Source: Pseudonocardia sp. 73-21 (GTDB lineage: Bacteria; Actinomycetota; Actinomycetes; Mycobacteriales; Pseudonocardiaceae). From it: a DNA stretch of 64,000 nucleotides. The notes under the pieces are model-generated. The model was not told where the DNA came from. It did not search any database and worked only from the letters and a program-made list of their open reading frames with translations. The DNA is taken from assembly GCF_001899645.1 (NCBI RefSeq), contig NZ_MKVV01000045.1:1-64000 (forward strand), in the 5' to 3' direction. Below, one piece after another: positions 1-7,444 of this stretch. The position numbers and the translations under genes are program-made. Within the stretch, counting starts at the first letter, position 1; each line of letters begins with the position of its first letter.

Positions 1-355
1 CACGACCCCGCTCCCGCGGTCGATCACGCCCTCAGCCGCACTCCATTTCCGGAAGAGCCGCGTAACCGCGTCACCGGAACGCGACCGACCGTTACCTCAT
101 TCGAGTGTGATGTCAATCACAACAGCAAATCGTATCCTTTCCGGCGTGAGTCGTTAATGCGTTCGCGATCGAGGCACCAACACACCGAGTGACTGCCCCC
201 GCCCGACCCACAGGGCTCTGAGCTGCGGTGATGCCCCGCTCGATCGGTAAAGGTTAATACGCGGTGAACAGTCGGTCGTACCTCCCCGTGATCAGCAGTC
301 CCCGGCCCACTGCTAATTTCCATGCTCATCGGTGGAACGGCATTCGGGAGAGACG
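1..355. other. Non-coding leader region upstream of the polysaccharide cluster
   Basis: About 355 bases without a convincing gene. It holds a perfect TGTGA-N6-TCACA palindrome at 106-121 and a possible -10 hexamer TAATTT at 314-319, followed by GGGAG at 346-350 just before the ATG at 356. It is more AT-rich than its surroundings. The gene to the left lies outside the window, so the direction in which the palindrome acts is unknown. Confidence 0.6.
106..121. promoter_or_regulatory. Perfect CRP-type operator (TGTGA-N6-TCACA)
   Basis: Both half-sites match the CRP/FNR-family consensus exactly with the usual 6-base spacer. Mycobacterial and corynebacterial CRP/GlxR proteins recognise the same motif. 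The site is 250 bases upstream of the glycosyltransferase at 356 and about 190-210 bases above its presumed -10, so it would be a distal site for that gene or a proximal one for a divergent gene off the left edge. Confidence 0.6.
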
Positions 356-1603
356 ATGTGGGACTGGCACCGGCTGCTGGAGCACAGGCAGCTGTTCGTG
401 CCGGTCGGAGTCATCGGTGGCATCTCGTGGTCGGTCTGGCTGATCCGCAAGATCATGTCCTCCCGCTACCGGCCGCTCGTCAACGACTTCCGCACCACGA
501 CGTCGGTGGTCGTGCCCTCGTTCCACGAGGACCCCGACATCATCGAGCGCTGCCTCGACACGTGGCTCGCCCAGGACCCCACCGAGATCGTCATCGTCCT
601 GGACGTGGCCGACACCGAGGCACGTGACCGGCTGATGGCCCGCCGCGACCGCCGCATCCACGTGATGATGTTCAAGCACGAGGGCAAGCGCTCGGCCCTG
701 GGCGTGGGGATCCGCGCGGCCAAGCACGAGATCGTCGTGCTGTGCGACTCCGACACCCTCTGGACGCCCGGCCTGCTCGACGCGGTGCAGATGCCCTTCG
801 TCGACCCGAAGGTCGGCGGGGTCGGCACCCGGCAGAACGTCTACGAGTACCAGAGCAGCATCTGGCGCCGCGTGGCCGACTGGATCATCGACTCGCGCTA
901 CATCGACTACGTGCCCGCCACCGCGCGGGGCGGGGCCGTCGTGTGCCTGTCGGGCCGCACCGCCGCCTACCGGCGCTCCGCGATCATGCCGGTGCTGGCC
1001 AACCTGGAGAACGAGTTCTTCCTCGGCCGCCGCTGCGTCGCCGGTGACGACGGCCGGCTCACGTGGCTCGTCCTCGCCCAGGGCTACCGCACCGAGCACC
1101 AGGACTCGGCCCGCGCGCTGTCGATGTTCCCGGCCACGTTCAAGGCGTTCTGCAAGCAGCGCGTGCGCTGGAGCCGCAACTCCTACCGCTGCTACCTCAC
1201 GGCCATCCACAAGGGCTGGCTGTGGCGGGTGCCGCTGATCTCGCAGCTCACCGTGTTCCAGATCCTCTTCACCCCGGTCACGATGTTCGCCACCGTCTAC
1301 TACCTGATCGCGGCGTTCCTCGGCCCGCAGCGCACGCTCGCCATCATCCTGGGCCTCGCCTGGCTGCTCGTCGGGCGCGCCATCCGCAGCGTGGGCCACC
1401 TGCGCCAGCGGCCGTCGGACCTGCTGATCCTGCCCGTCGTCACCGTCGTGATCATGATGGTGGCCCTGCCGATCAAGACCTGGGCGCTGCTGACCATGAA
1501 CAAGCAGGGCTGGCTCACCCGCAAGGCCGGGATGATCGGCGGCGAGGGCCAGGACGAAGCCAGTCTCACCACCTCGGCGGAGGACGCCCGTGGCGCAGCC
1601 TGA
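356..1603 (+). CDS. Processive family 2 glycosyltransferase, hyaluronan-synthase-like
   Basis: Membrane GT2 of about 415 residues, the size of class I hyaluronan synthases. One N-terminal membrane segment (near residues 10-28) is followed by the cytosolic GT-A domain and several C-terminal membrane helices (about 285-395). Hallmarks of processive synthases are visible: a DSD nucleotide-sugar motif at residues 131-133, GDD at 230-232 and QRVRW at 268-272. The start at 356 follows GGGAG by 5 bases; an in-frame ATG at 332 lacks a ribosome site. The next gene overlaps its end, and a UDP-glucose dehydrogenase lies downstream, so a UDP-glucuronate-using polymerase is likely. The true sugar is not shown by sequence. 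Alg8 or cellulose-synthase relatives are alternatives. Confidence 0.8.
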   Translation: MWDWHRLLEHRQLFVPVGVIGGISWSVWLIRKIMSSRYRPLVNDFRTTTSVVVPSFHEDPDIIERCLDTWLAQDPTEIVIVLDVADTEARDRLMARRDRRIHVMMFKHEGKRSALGVGIRAAKHEIVVLCDSDTLWTPGLLDAVQMPFVDPKVGGVGTRQNVYEYQSSIWRRVADWIIDSRYIDYVPATARGGAVVCLSGRTAAYRRSAIMPVLANLENEFFLGRRCVAGDDGRLTWLVLAQGYRTEHQDSARALSMFPATFKAFCKQRVRWSRNSYRCYLTAIHKGWLWRVPLISQLTVFQILFTPVTMFATVYYLIAAFLGPQRTLAIILGLAWLLVGRAIRSVGHLRQRPSDLLILPVVTVVIMMVALPIKTWALLTMNKQGWLTRKAGMIGGEGQDEASLTTSAEDARGAA

Positions 1604-3476
1604 GACCCCCAGGACGGCCAGACCACGCACCGGCCTCCTCGCGGCGCTCGTCGGGCTGGCGCTCGTCACGAGCAGCGTCGTCGCCGTGGCCCAGCCCGCC
1701 TCGGTCGTGCACGCGGTCACCTCCGCGTTCACCGGTGACGCCGGGCCGCCACCGCCCGCCGCTCCCCCGCGCCCCGTCGCCGAGTCCGACGCGAGCGGCA
1801 CCCTGACCACCAGCCCGGAGGCCGCGGAGAAGCAGGCCGCTCTCGTCGAGGCCGAGGACACCCGGATCACCGAGATCACCAGCGGGTCGCCGCCGTCCCA
1901 GGTGCCCTACGAGGTGGCAGGTGGGCCGCAGTCGCTGCCCACCACGGTGCTGACCGCCCGGTCCCGGCCCTACGACCTGCCGGCGCTGCAGCGCCTCGGC
2001 GCCGCCGAGCGGGCCGGGGACGGGGCCTGGGTGCTCATCCGCTCCATCGTCGTGGCCAAGGGCGCCAGGCTGAACCTCCAGGAGCCCGGGGCCACGCTGC
2101 GCATGACCAGCGGCCCGTCCGGCTTCGCCTCGATCGTCGCGTTCAAGGGCGGGCTGATGCTCGCCGGTGACGCCGATGCGCCGCTGACCATCACCAGCTG
2201 GGACCCCACGACGCAGGCCCCCGACACCGACAGCACCGACGGGCGCGCCTACATCCGGGCCATCGGCGCCAAGATGGACGTCAGCCGGGTCACCGTCACC
2301 CACCTGGGCTTCTGGAGCGGTCGCACCGGCGGCCTCGCCTGGACCGGCAGCTCGAGCGCCCCCACCACCGGGTCGATGGCCGACTCCGTCGTGAGCGGCG
2401 GCCACTACGGCGTGTTCAGCAGCCGCACCGCCGACCTCGTCCTCACCGACTCGACGTTGCAGGGCAACGACCTCGACGGCCTGCTCGTGCACCGCGAGAG
2501 CACCCGCCTCACGGCCCGCAACGTCACCAGCGTCGACAACGGCCGCGACGGCATCGCGATCGTGCGCGGCGCGGAGGTCATCACCGTCACCGCCTGCACC
2601 ACCTCGCGCAACGCGGGCGACGGCATCCGTGTGGACGGCTCCCCCCTGGCCGTGACGGCCACCGCGGGCGGCGCCAGCACGGCCCGCGGCTCCGGTTACA
2701 CCGTGGAGCGCTCCACCTCCACCGACAACGCCGGCACCGGCATCCTCACGATGTCCGCCGACAAGGTCGTGATCAGCGACAACACGGTGGGGGGCAGCGC
2801 CGACGGCATCGTCGTGCGCGGACCCGCTGCCGACGCCCGCATCGCGGGCAACACCGTCGACGCCGTCGGCTTCGCCATCGCGGTCCGGGGCGGCGTCACC
2901 GCGGCGAGCATGCGCGACAACACGGTGCGCTCCTCCGCGGTCGGCCTGCACGTCACCGACTCGGTGGCCGATCTCGGCGCGAACACCGTCACCGCGTCGC
3001 GCTACGGCGTCTCGCTCGTCGGCGACGTCAGCGGCACCTCGGTGGTCGCCAACACCCTGGCCGGAAGGGGCCTCGCCGCCGTCGACCTCAACCGGATCGA
3101 CGTGGCCGCCACGGCCGACGTCACCGGCAACGACGACACCCGCTGGGTCGTCGACCGCGACGACGTGGCGTACTGGACCAACTACGCGCAGGACCACCCG
3201 CTGCTCCTGCTGTGGCTGCTGATCCTGCTCATCCCGATCGCCGCACGGATCTGGTTCAACCGCCGCAAGCACCGGGCCGTCGCCCACCCGTACCAGAACG
3301 TGGCCCCCGGCCCGGCCGGGTCCGAGGCACTGGCGCGCACCCCGCTGCGGCTCGTCCACTACGACGCGCCGGTCACGCCCGAGGCCACCGCGGCCCTGCC
3401 CGACGAGCTGGGCGCCACCGCCCTCCTGCCCGTCACCCGGGTCACCGTCGTGTCCGGCCAGGGGGCCCGCCGATGA
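1590..3476 (+). CDS. Membrane-anchored right-handed parallel beta-helix protein
   Basis: 628-residue exported protein. An N-terminal hydrophobic segment (about residues 12-35) acts as signal or anchor, residues about 190-510 form repeated N-T-V / D-N-T rungs typical of PbH1/NosD-type beta-helices, and a strong membrane helix (LLLLWLLILLIPIA, about residue 535-550) precedes a basic cytoplasmic tail. This architecture suits an enzyme acting on an extracellular polysaccharide, such as a C5-epimerase or lyase as AlgG does for alginate. GTG start with GGAGG six bases upstream; it overlaps the upstream synthase by 14 bases, implying translational coupling. No catalytic residues can be assigned with confidence, so the activity is inferred from fold and context. 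Confidence 0.75.
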   Translation: MAQPETPRTARPRTGLLAALVGLALVTSSVVAVAQPASVVHAVTSAFTGDAGPPPPAAPPRPVAESDASGTLTTSPEAAEKQAALVEAEDTRITEITSGSPPSQVPYEVAGGPQSLPTTVLTARSRPYDLPALQRLGAAERAGDGAWVLIRSIVVAKGARLNLQEPGATLRMTSGPSGFASIVAFKGGLMLAGDADAPLTITSWDPTTQAPDTDSTDGRAYIRAIGAKMDVSRVTVTHLGFWSGRTGGLAWTGSSSAPTTGSMADSVVSGGHYGVFSSRTADLVLTDSTLQGNDLDGLLVHRESTRLTARNVTSVDNGRDGIAIVRGAEVITVTACTTSRNAGDGIRVDGSPLAVTATAGGASTARGSGYTVERSTSTDNAGTGILTMSADKVVISDNTVGGSADGIVVRGPAADARIAGNTVDAVGFAIAVRGGVTAASMRDNTVRSSAVGLHVTDSVADLGANTVTASRYGVSLVGDVSGTSVVANTLAGRGLAAVDLNRIDVAATADVTGNDDTRWVVDRDDVAYWTNYAQDHPLLLLWLLILLIPIAARIWFNRRKHRAVAHPYQNVAPGPAGSEALARTPLRLVHYDAPVTPEATAALPDELGATALLPVTRVTVVSGQGARR

Positions 3477-4480
3477 CGCGTGCCCGGCTCGGCGTCCTCG
3501 TGGCCGCAGGTCTGGTGCTCGCGGGGTGCGGCGGGGGCGGCCCACCGCCTCCCGCCCCGGTGCCGGCACCCACCGTCACCGCCGCCCCGGCCTGCACCGG
3601 CGCGTCGGCCATCCCGGTGCGGAACGCCGACGAGCTGACCGAGGCCCTCTCCGGGGCCACCCCCGGGGCCGTGATCACGATGGCCGCCGGGACCTACGCC
3701 GGGCACTTCGTGGCCACGGCGTCGGGCACGAGCGACAAGCCGATCACGCTGTGCGGCGGCCGCGACGCCGTGATCGACGGAGGCGACATCGCGAGGGACT
3801 ACTCGCTGCACCTCGACGGCGCCTCGTTCTGGCAGCTGTCGGGCTTCACGATCCGCGGCGGCCAGAAGGGCCTCATCATCGACCGCGGCCAGGGCGACCT
3901 CGTGCAGGGGCTGCTCATCGAGAACACGGGCGACGAGGCCCTGCACCTGCGCCAGAACAGCACCGACAACGTGGTGCGGGGCAACGAGATCCGCGGCACG
4001 GGGCTCAAGTCGGAGAAGTTCGGCGAGGGCATCTACGTCGGCAGTGCCGAGAACAACTGGTGCGAGCAGTCCTCGTGCGGGCCCGACCGCAGCGACCGCA
4101 ACACCATCGAGGGCAACACCATCTCGGACACCACCGCGGAGAACGTCGACATCAAGGAGGGCACCACCGGCGGTGTCCTGCGCGGCAACTCGTTCTCCGG
4201 AGCGGGCATGAAGGACGCCGACTCCTGGGTGGACGTCAAGGGCAACGGCTGGACCATCGCCGACAACACCGGCGTCGACGCCCCGCAGGACGGCTTCCAG
4301 GTGCACCAGGTCGTCGACGGCTGGGGCATGGGAAACACCTTCACGGGGAACAGCTCCACGGTCAACGGCGACGGATACGCCATCAACATCACCAAGCCGC
4401 GCGACGACAACCGCGTGATGTGCAGCAACACCGACTCGGGCGCGGCCAAGGGCCTCAGCAACGTCGACTGCGCACCCTGA
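3473..4480 (+). CDS. Beta-helix lipoprotein, possible polysaccharide lyase or epimerase
   Basis: 335-residue lipoprotein: a short signal peptide ends in the lipobox LAGC, followed by a proline-rich spacer and then a parallel beta-helix domain with N-T-I/N-E-I rung repeats and an N-terminal segment of the pectate-lyase/DUF1565 kind (DELTEAL, AGTYAGHF, IDGG). Several paired cysteines (for example in WCEQSSCGPD) suggest an extracytoplasmic fold with disulfides. Its ATG overlaps the previous stop as ATGA. Being tethered outside the membrane beside a polysaccharide synthase suggests it trims, epimerises or binds the polymer. Substrate unknown. Confidence 0.75.
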   Translation: MTRARLGVLVAAGLVLAGCGGGGPPPPAPVPAPTVTAAPACTGASAIPVRNADELTEALSGATPGAVITMAAGTYAGHFVATASGTSDKPITLCGGRDAVIDGGDIARDYSLHLDGASFWQLSGFTIRGGQKGLIIDRGQGDLVQGLLIENTGDEALHLRQNSTDNVVRGNEIRGTGLKSEKFGEGIYVGSAENNWCEQSSCGPDRSDRNTIEGNTISDTTAENVDIKEGTTGGVLRGNSFSGAGMKDADSWVDVKGNGWTIADNTGVDAPQDGFQVHQVVDGWGMGNTFTGNSSTVNGDGYAINITKPRDDNRVMCSNTDSGAAKGLSNVDCAP

Positions 4481-4499
4481 TCTCTAAGAGGAGCAACTC

Positions 4500-5801
4500 G
4501 TGTTCGCACGCCGCATCGCCGTCATCGGGACGGGCTACGTCGGGCTCACCACCGGAGCGTGTCTGGCCTCGCTGGGCCACCACGTCGTGTGCGCCGACAT
4601 CGACGAGGCCAAGGTCACCCGCCTCAACGCGGGCCAGATCGACATCCTGGAGCCCGGGCTGCCCGAGCTCGTCGCCGAGGGTGTGGCCGCCGGCCGTCTC
4701 GAGTTCGTGCTCGGGGCCCGCAACGCGATCACCCAGCCGGACCAGCCGCCCGTCGAGGTCGTGTTCCTCTGCGTGCCCACGCCGATGGGCGAGGGCGGCG
4801 CCGCCGACCTCGCGGCCGTGCAGGCCGTGGCCAACGAGGTGCGCCACCTGCTGCCGACGAACTGCGTGATCGTCAACAAGTCGACGGTGCCGGTCGGCAC
4901 GGCCGAGACCACGCGCAAGATGATCGGGCGCCGCGACGTGGCCGTCGTGTCCAACCCGGAGTTCCTGCGCGAGGGCAGCGCGGTGCACGACTTCCTGCAC
5001 CCCGACCGCATCGTGGTCGGCAGCGACTCGCAGGAAGCCGCCGAGCGCGTCGCCGCCCTGTACTCACGGCTCGGCGCACCGACGCAGCTCACCGACGCCG
5101 CCAGCGCCGAGATGGTCAAGTACGCGGCCAACTGCTTCCTCGCCATGAAGCTGTCCTACGTCAACGCGCTGTCGGACTTGTGCGAGCGCCTCGGCGCCGA
5201 CGTCGTCGAGGTCACCGAGGGCATGGGCTACGACCGGCGCATCGGGGCCAACTTCCTCTCGCCCGGCCCCGGCTGGGGCGGCTCGTGCTTCCCGAAGGAC
5301 ACCCACGCGCTGCTGGAGATCGCCAAGGCCGCCGGGATGGACTTCGAGCTCGTCGCCGCGAGCCTGTCCACCAACGCCACCACCCGGGCGCGCGTCGTCG
5401 ACAAGGTGCGCGACGCCGCCGGCGGATCGCTCTCGGGCAAGCGCATCGGCCTGCTCGGCCTGACGTTCAAGGCCGGCACCGACGACCTGCGCGACTCCCC
5501 GTCGCTCGCCGTCGCGGAGCTGCTGCGCGCCGAGGGCGCCGAGCTGTACGGCTACGACCCGGCCTGCCCGGTGGACGTGCCCGCGACGGCCGGCATCACC
5601 GTCGTCGACGAGCCGCTGGACATGGCCAAGGACGCGGCCGCGCTCGTGGTGCTCACCGAGTGGCCGCAGTTCCGGGCCCTGGACTGGACGGCGCTCGCCG
5701 GCGTCGTCGAGGCCCCGGTCGTGATCGACACCCGCAACCTGCTCGACCCCGACGTCCTGCGCCGGGCGGGCTTCGCGTGGATCGGGCTGGGCCGCAGCTA
5801 G
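4500..5801 (+). CDS. ugd: UDP-glucose 6-dehydrogenase
   Basis: 433-residue cytosolic enzyme oxidising UDP-glucose to UDP-glucuronate with two NAD+. The N-terminal Rossmann motif GTGYVGLTTG starts near residue 9; the catalytic cysteine is C263 in GGSCFPKD; the C-terminal UDP-binding domain carries GLTFKAGTDDLRDSPS. The GDP-mannose dehydrogenase family is similar, but the overall pattern fits UDP-glucose dehydrogenase better. GTG start preceded by AGAGGAG. It is the last gene of the cluster starting at 356 and is followed by a strong hairpin, so the operon probably supplies UDP-GlcA to the GT2 polymerase, as hasA-hasB do in streptococci. Confidence 0.93.
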   Translation: MFARRIAVIGTGYVGLTTGACLASLGHHVVCADIDEAKVTRLNAGQIDILEPGLPELVAEGVAAGRLEFVLGARNAITQPDQPPVEVVFLCVPTPMGEGGAADLAAVQAVANEVRHLLPTNCVIVNKSTVPVGTAETTRKMIGRRDVAVVSNPEFLREGSAVHDFLHPDRIVVGSDSQEAAERVAALYSRLGAPTQLTDAASAEMVKYAANCFLAMKLSYVNALSDLCERLGADVVEVTEGMGYDRRIGANFLSPGPGWGGSCFPKDTHALLEIAKAAGMDFELVAASLSTNATTRARVVDKVRDAAGGSLSGKRIGLLGLTFKAGTDDLRDSPSLAVAELLRAEGAELYGYDPACPVDVPATAGITVVDEPLDMAKDAAALVVLTEWPQFRALDWTALAGVVEAPVVIDTRNLLDPDVLRRAGFAWIGLGRS

Positions 5802-5812
5802 GAGAACCAGCC

Positions 5813-5852
5813 GTGAGCGGATATCGGTGCCCTGGCACCGATATCCGCTCAC
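5813..5852. terminator. Bidirectional palindromic terminator between ugd and gtrA
   Basis: Perfect inverted repeat with 19-base arms (left arm GTGAGCGGATATCGGTGCC, 5813-5831; right arm 5834-5852) and a 2-base centre. It fills the space between two converging genes, starting 12 bases after the ugd stop and ending 3 bases before the gtrA stop. A degenerate version occurs at 51402-51441 between two other converging genes. Confidence 0.8.
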
Positions 5853-5855
5853 GGG

Positions 5856-6272
5856 TCAGTTCCTGAAGACGACCGTCCGCAGCATCACGAAGTTGATGAC
5901 GGTGGCGACGCCCTGCGCGATCACCCAGGCCACGCTGGTGCGCAGCGGCATCACCGGGAGGACGGCGAGCATCAGGGCGTTGGTGCCGACGTTGAGGGCG
6001 AACGTGGTGGCGTAGAGCGCCACGAAGCCGGCGACGCGGCTCCGGCCCCCCTGCGCCGATGCGAACGTGAAGCGGCGGTTGAGCAGGTAGGCGGTGGTGG
6101 TGCCGCAGATGAAGCTGATGGCCTTCGAGCCGCTGGGGAACAGGCCCAGGGCGAGCAGGCCCTGGTAGACGCCGAAGTCGACCAGCGCGGACACCACACC
6201 GATGGCCACGAACCGGCTGAGCTGGGCGACCAGACCCAGCGGGGCGGCGGGCTCGGCCTGCGTTTCGGTCAC
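5856..6272 (-). CDS. GtrA-family membrane protein (Rv3789-like)
   Basis: 138-residue protein with four predicted membrane helices, covering the whole GtrA domain (FVAIGVVSALVDFGVYQGLL, YLLNRRFTF). In mycobacteria the GtrA protein Rv3789 lies next to dprE1 and has been linked to translocation of decaprenyl-phospho-arabinose or to scaffolding of the arabinosyltransferase AftA; dprE1 is 1.2 kb away here. The GTG at 6272 is chosen because a TACCCT -10 element (6279-6284) lies six bases before it, which predicts a leaderless transcript; no ribosome site exists. A longer frame to 6512 is low-complexity and unlikely. Confidence 0.85.
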   Translation of the reverse strand: MTETQAEPAAPLGLVAQLSRFVAIGVVSALVDFGVYQGLLALGLFPSGSKAISFICGTTTAYLLNRRFTFASAQGGRSRVAGFVALYATTFALNVGTNALMLAVLPVMPLRTSVAWVIAQGVATVINFVMLRTVVFRN

Positions 6273-6349
6273 GGTGGCAGGGTAGCGGGCGGCACCCGGT
6301 GGGAAATTGGGCCGCTGGATGGAGAGGCGCCAAGGAACTTGGAGCTGCG

Positions 6350-6775
6350 TCAGCTCCTGCGCAAGCTCCTGCTGAGCCTCGAAACCGCCCGACCCGGCCG
6401 ACTGAGGAGCGTCGGCGCGTGGGGGGCGTGCAGGTCGGCGTCGTCGAACAGGACCCGGGCCGCGGCGGCGAGCTCCGGGTGCGCCAGGCCGTGGCGGGCG
6501 GCGGCGCGCCACAGGCCGTCCGTGGGAGGCAGGCGCGCCTCCAGCTCCCGGGCCGCGTCCGTGGTCAGGGCGGCCAGCGCGACGACGGTGGCGACATCGC
6601 GCAGGCGGGGCGGCAGCAGGTCCAGCATCCGCAGCTCCAGCCGGCCCGTGGGCGGACGGGCAGGAACAGCGTGGTCAGGTGGTAGCTCAGGTCCTCGGGC
6701 GTCGGCCAGCCCACGGGGTGGCCGTCGGCCGTCCAGGCGTAGCCGGGCGCGCAGGGCCGGCAGCGTCGCTGGACA
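6350..6775 (-). pseudogene. Decayed C-terminal fragment of EgtA-type glutamate-cysteine ligase
   Basis: Reverse-strand translation gives segments matching the actinobacterial glutamate-cysteine ligase used in ergothioneine synthesis: WTADGHPVGWPTPEDLSYHL (about 6690-6750), then after a frameshift near 6630-6640 LELRMLDLLPPRLRDVATVV, ending in WRAAARHGLAHPELAAAARV. The N-terminal two-thirds, including the catalytic core, is missing, and there is no start codon: the DUF1707 stop lies at its upstream edge. The match is from recalled family patterns. The piece cannot encode an active enzyme. Confidence 0.6.
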
Positions 6776-7372
6776 TCACGGCTGGCGGAAGTACCTGCCG
6801 ATGTTGTAGCGGTGGCGGATGGTCACCGAGCCCATCGCGGTGCGGCCGTGCACCACGAAGTGCGGTGACCCCGGCCGGGGCCGGGACGGCACCCTGTTCT
6901 TGATCGACCCCATGCCGGGCACCAGGTCGTCGACGTTGGCGGTGGCGCCCTCCGGCACCAGCAGCTTGGCCGATCCGGCCCCCAGCTCCAGCTCGATCTC
7001 GACGACCGGGTGCGGGTTGTGGGCGTCGCAGAAGTCGAGGACCACCGAGCCCATGCCGCTGAGCACCCGCAGCCGGGGCGGCACGTCCCACACCCCGGTG
7101 CGCTTGATCGACGACATCCCGGCCTTGAGCACCAGGGCCGGGCCCGCCGGCGTGACGGGGACCGGTGCGGCGTGGGCGAGCGCGGGCAGATCGGCCAGCG
7201 GGGGGATGAGATCCCGCTCGTACCGGGCGCCGTAGACGACCGTCAGCCGCTCCTCCAGCTCCGCCATCGAGATGCGGCCCTCGGCCAGCGCCTTGTTGAG
7301 GCGGGTGGCCGCACGCTCGCGATCGGCGTCGGAGATCCGGATGCCGGGCGGGTCAGGGGGCTGGACGGTCAC
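6776..7372 (-). CDS. DUF1707 protein with LiaF-like C-terminal domain
   Basis: 198 residues. The N-terminal DUF1707 (SHOCT-like) domain is plain: IRISDADRERAATRLNKAL then GRISMAELEERLTVVYGAR. The C-terminal half (VLSGMGSVVLDFCDAH, GMGSIKNRVPSRPRP, TAMGSVTIRHR) resembles the repeated beta domain of cell-wall-active antibiotic response proteins such as LiaF. No membrane helix or known enzymatic residues. The GTG start is supported by a TATTCT -10 element at 7380-7385 in the 72-base region shared with divergent dprE1. Function unknown; a role in envelope-stress sensing is a guess from the fold. Confidence 0.8.
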   Translation of the reverse strand: MTVQPPDPPGIRISDADRERAATRLNKALAEGRISMAELEERLTVVYGARYERDLIPPLADLPALAHAAPVPVTPAGPALVLKAGMSSIKRTGVWDVPPRLRVLSGMGSVVLDFCDAHNPHPVVEIELELGAGSAKLLVPEGATANVDDLVPGMGSIKNRVPSRPRPGSPHFVVHGRTAMGSVTIRHRYNIGRYFRQP

Positions 7373-7444
7373 GTCGTCGAGAATAGTGGGAGCCGACCGG
7401 TGGACGCGCGAGCCGGATTCCGGACCCGGGTAGCCTGGTCGGCG
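7373..7444. promoter_or_regulatory. Divergent leaderless promoters for the DUF1707 gene and dprE1
   Basis: On the minus strand TATTCT (7380-7385) stands seven bases before the GTG at 7372; on the plus strand TAGCCT (7431-7436) stands eight bases before the ATG at 7445. Both predict transcripts starting at or next to the start codon, and neither gene has a Shine-Dalgarno sequence. Confidence 0.6.

Noticed and set aside
117-329. Seventy-codon open frame on the minus strand
   Set aside because: Composition is unlike coding sequence, there is no homology I recognise, and it covers the CRP-like site and the promoter.
5802-5855. Riboswitch or small RNA at the long hairpin after ugd
   Set aside because: It is a simple perfect palindrome between converging stops with no conserved aptamer bases; a terminator explains it.
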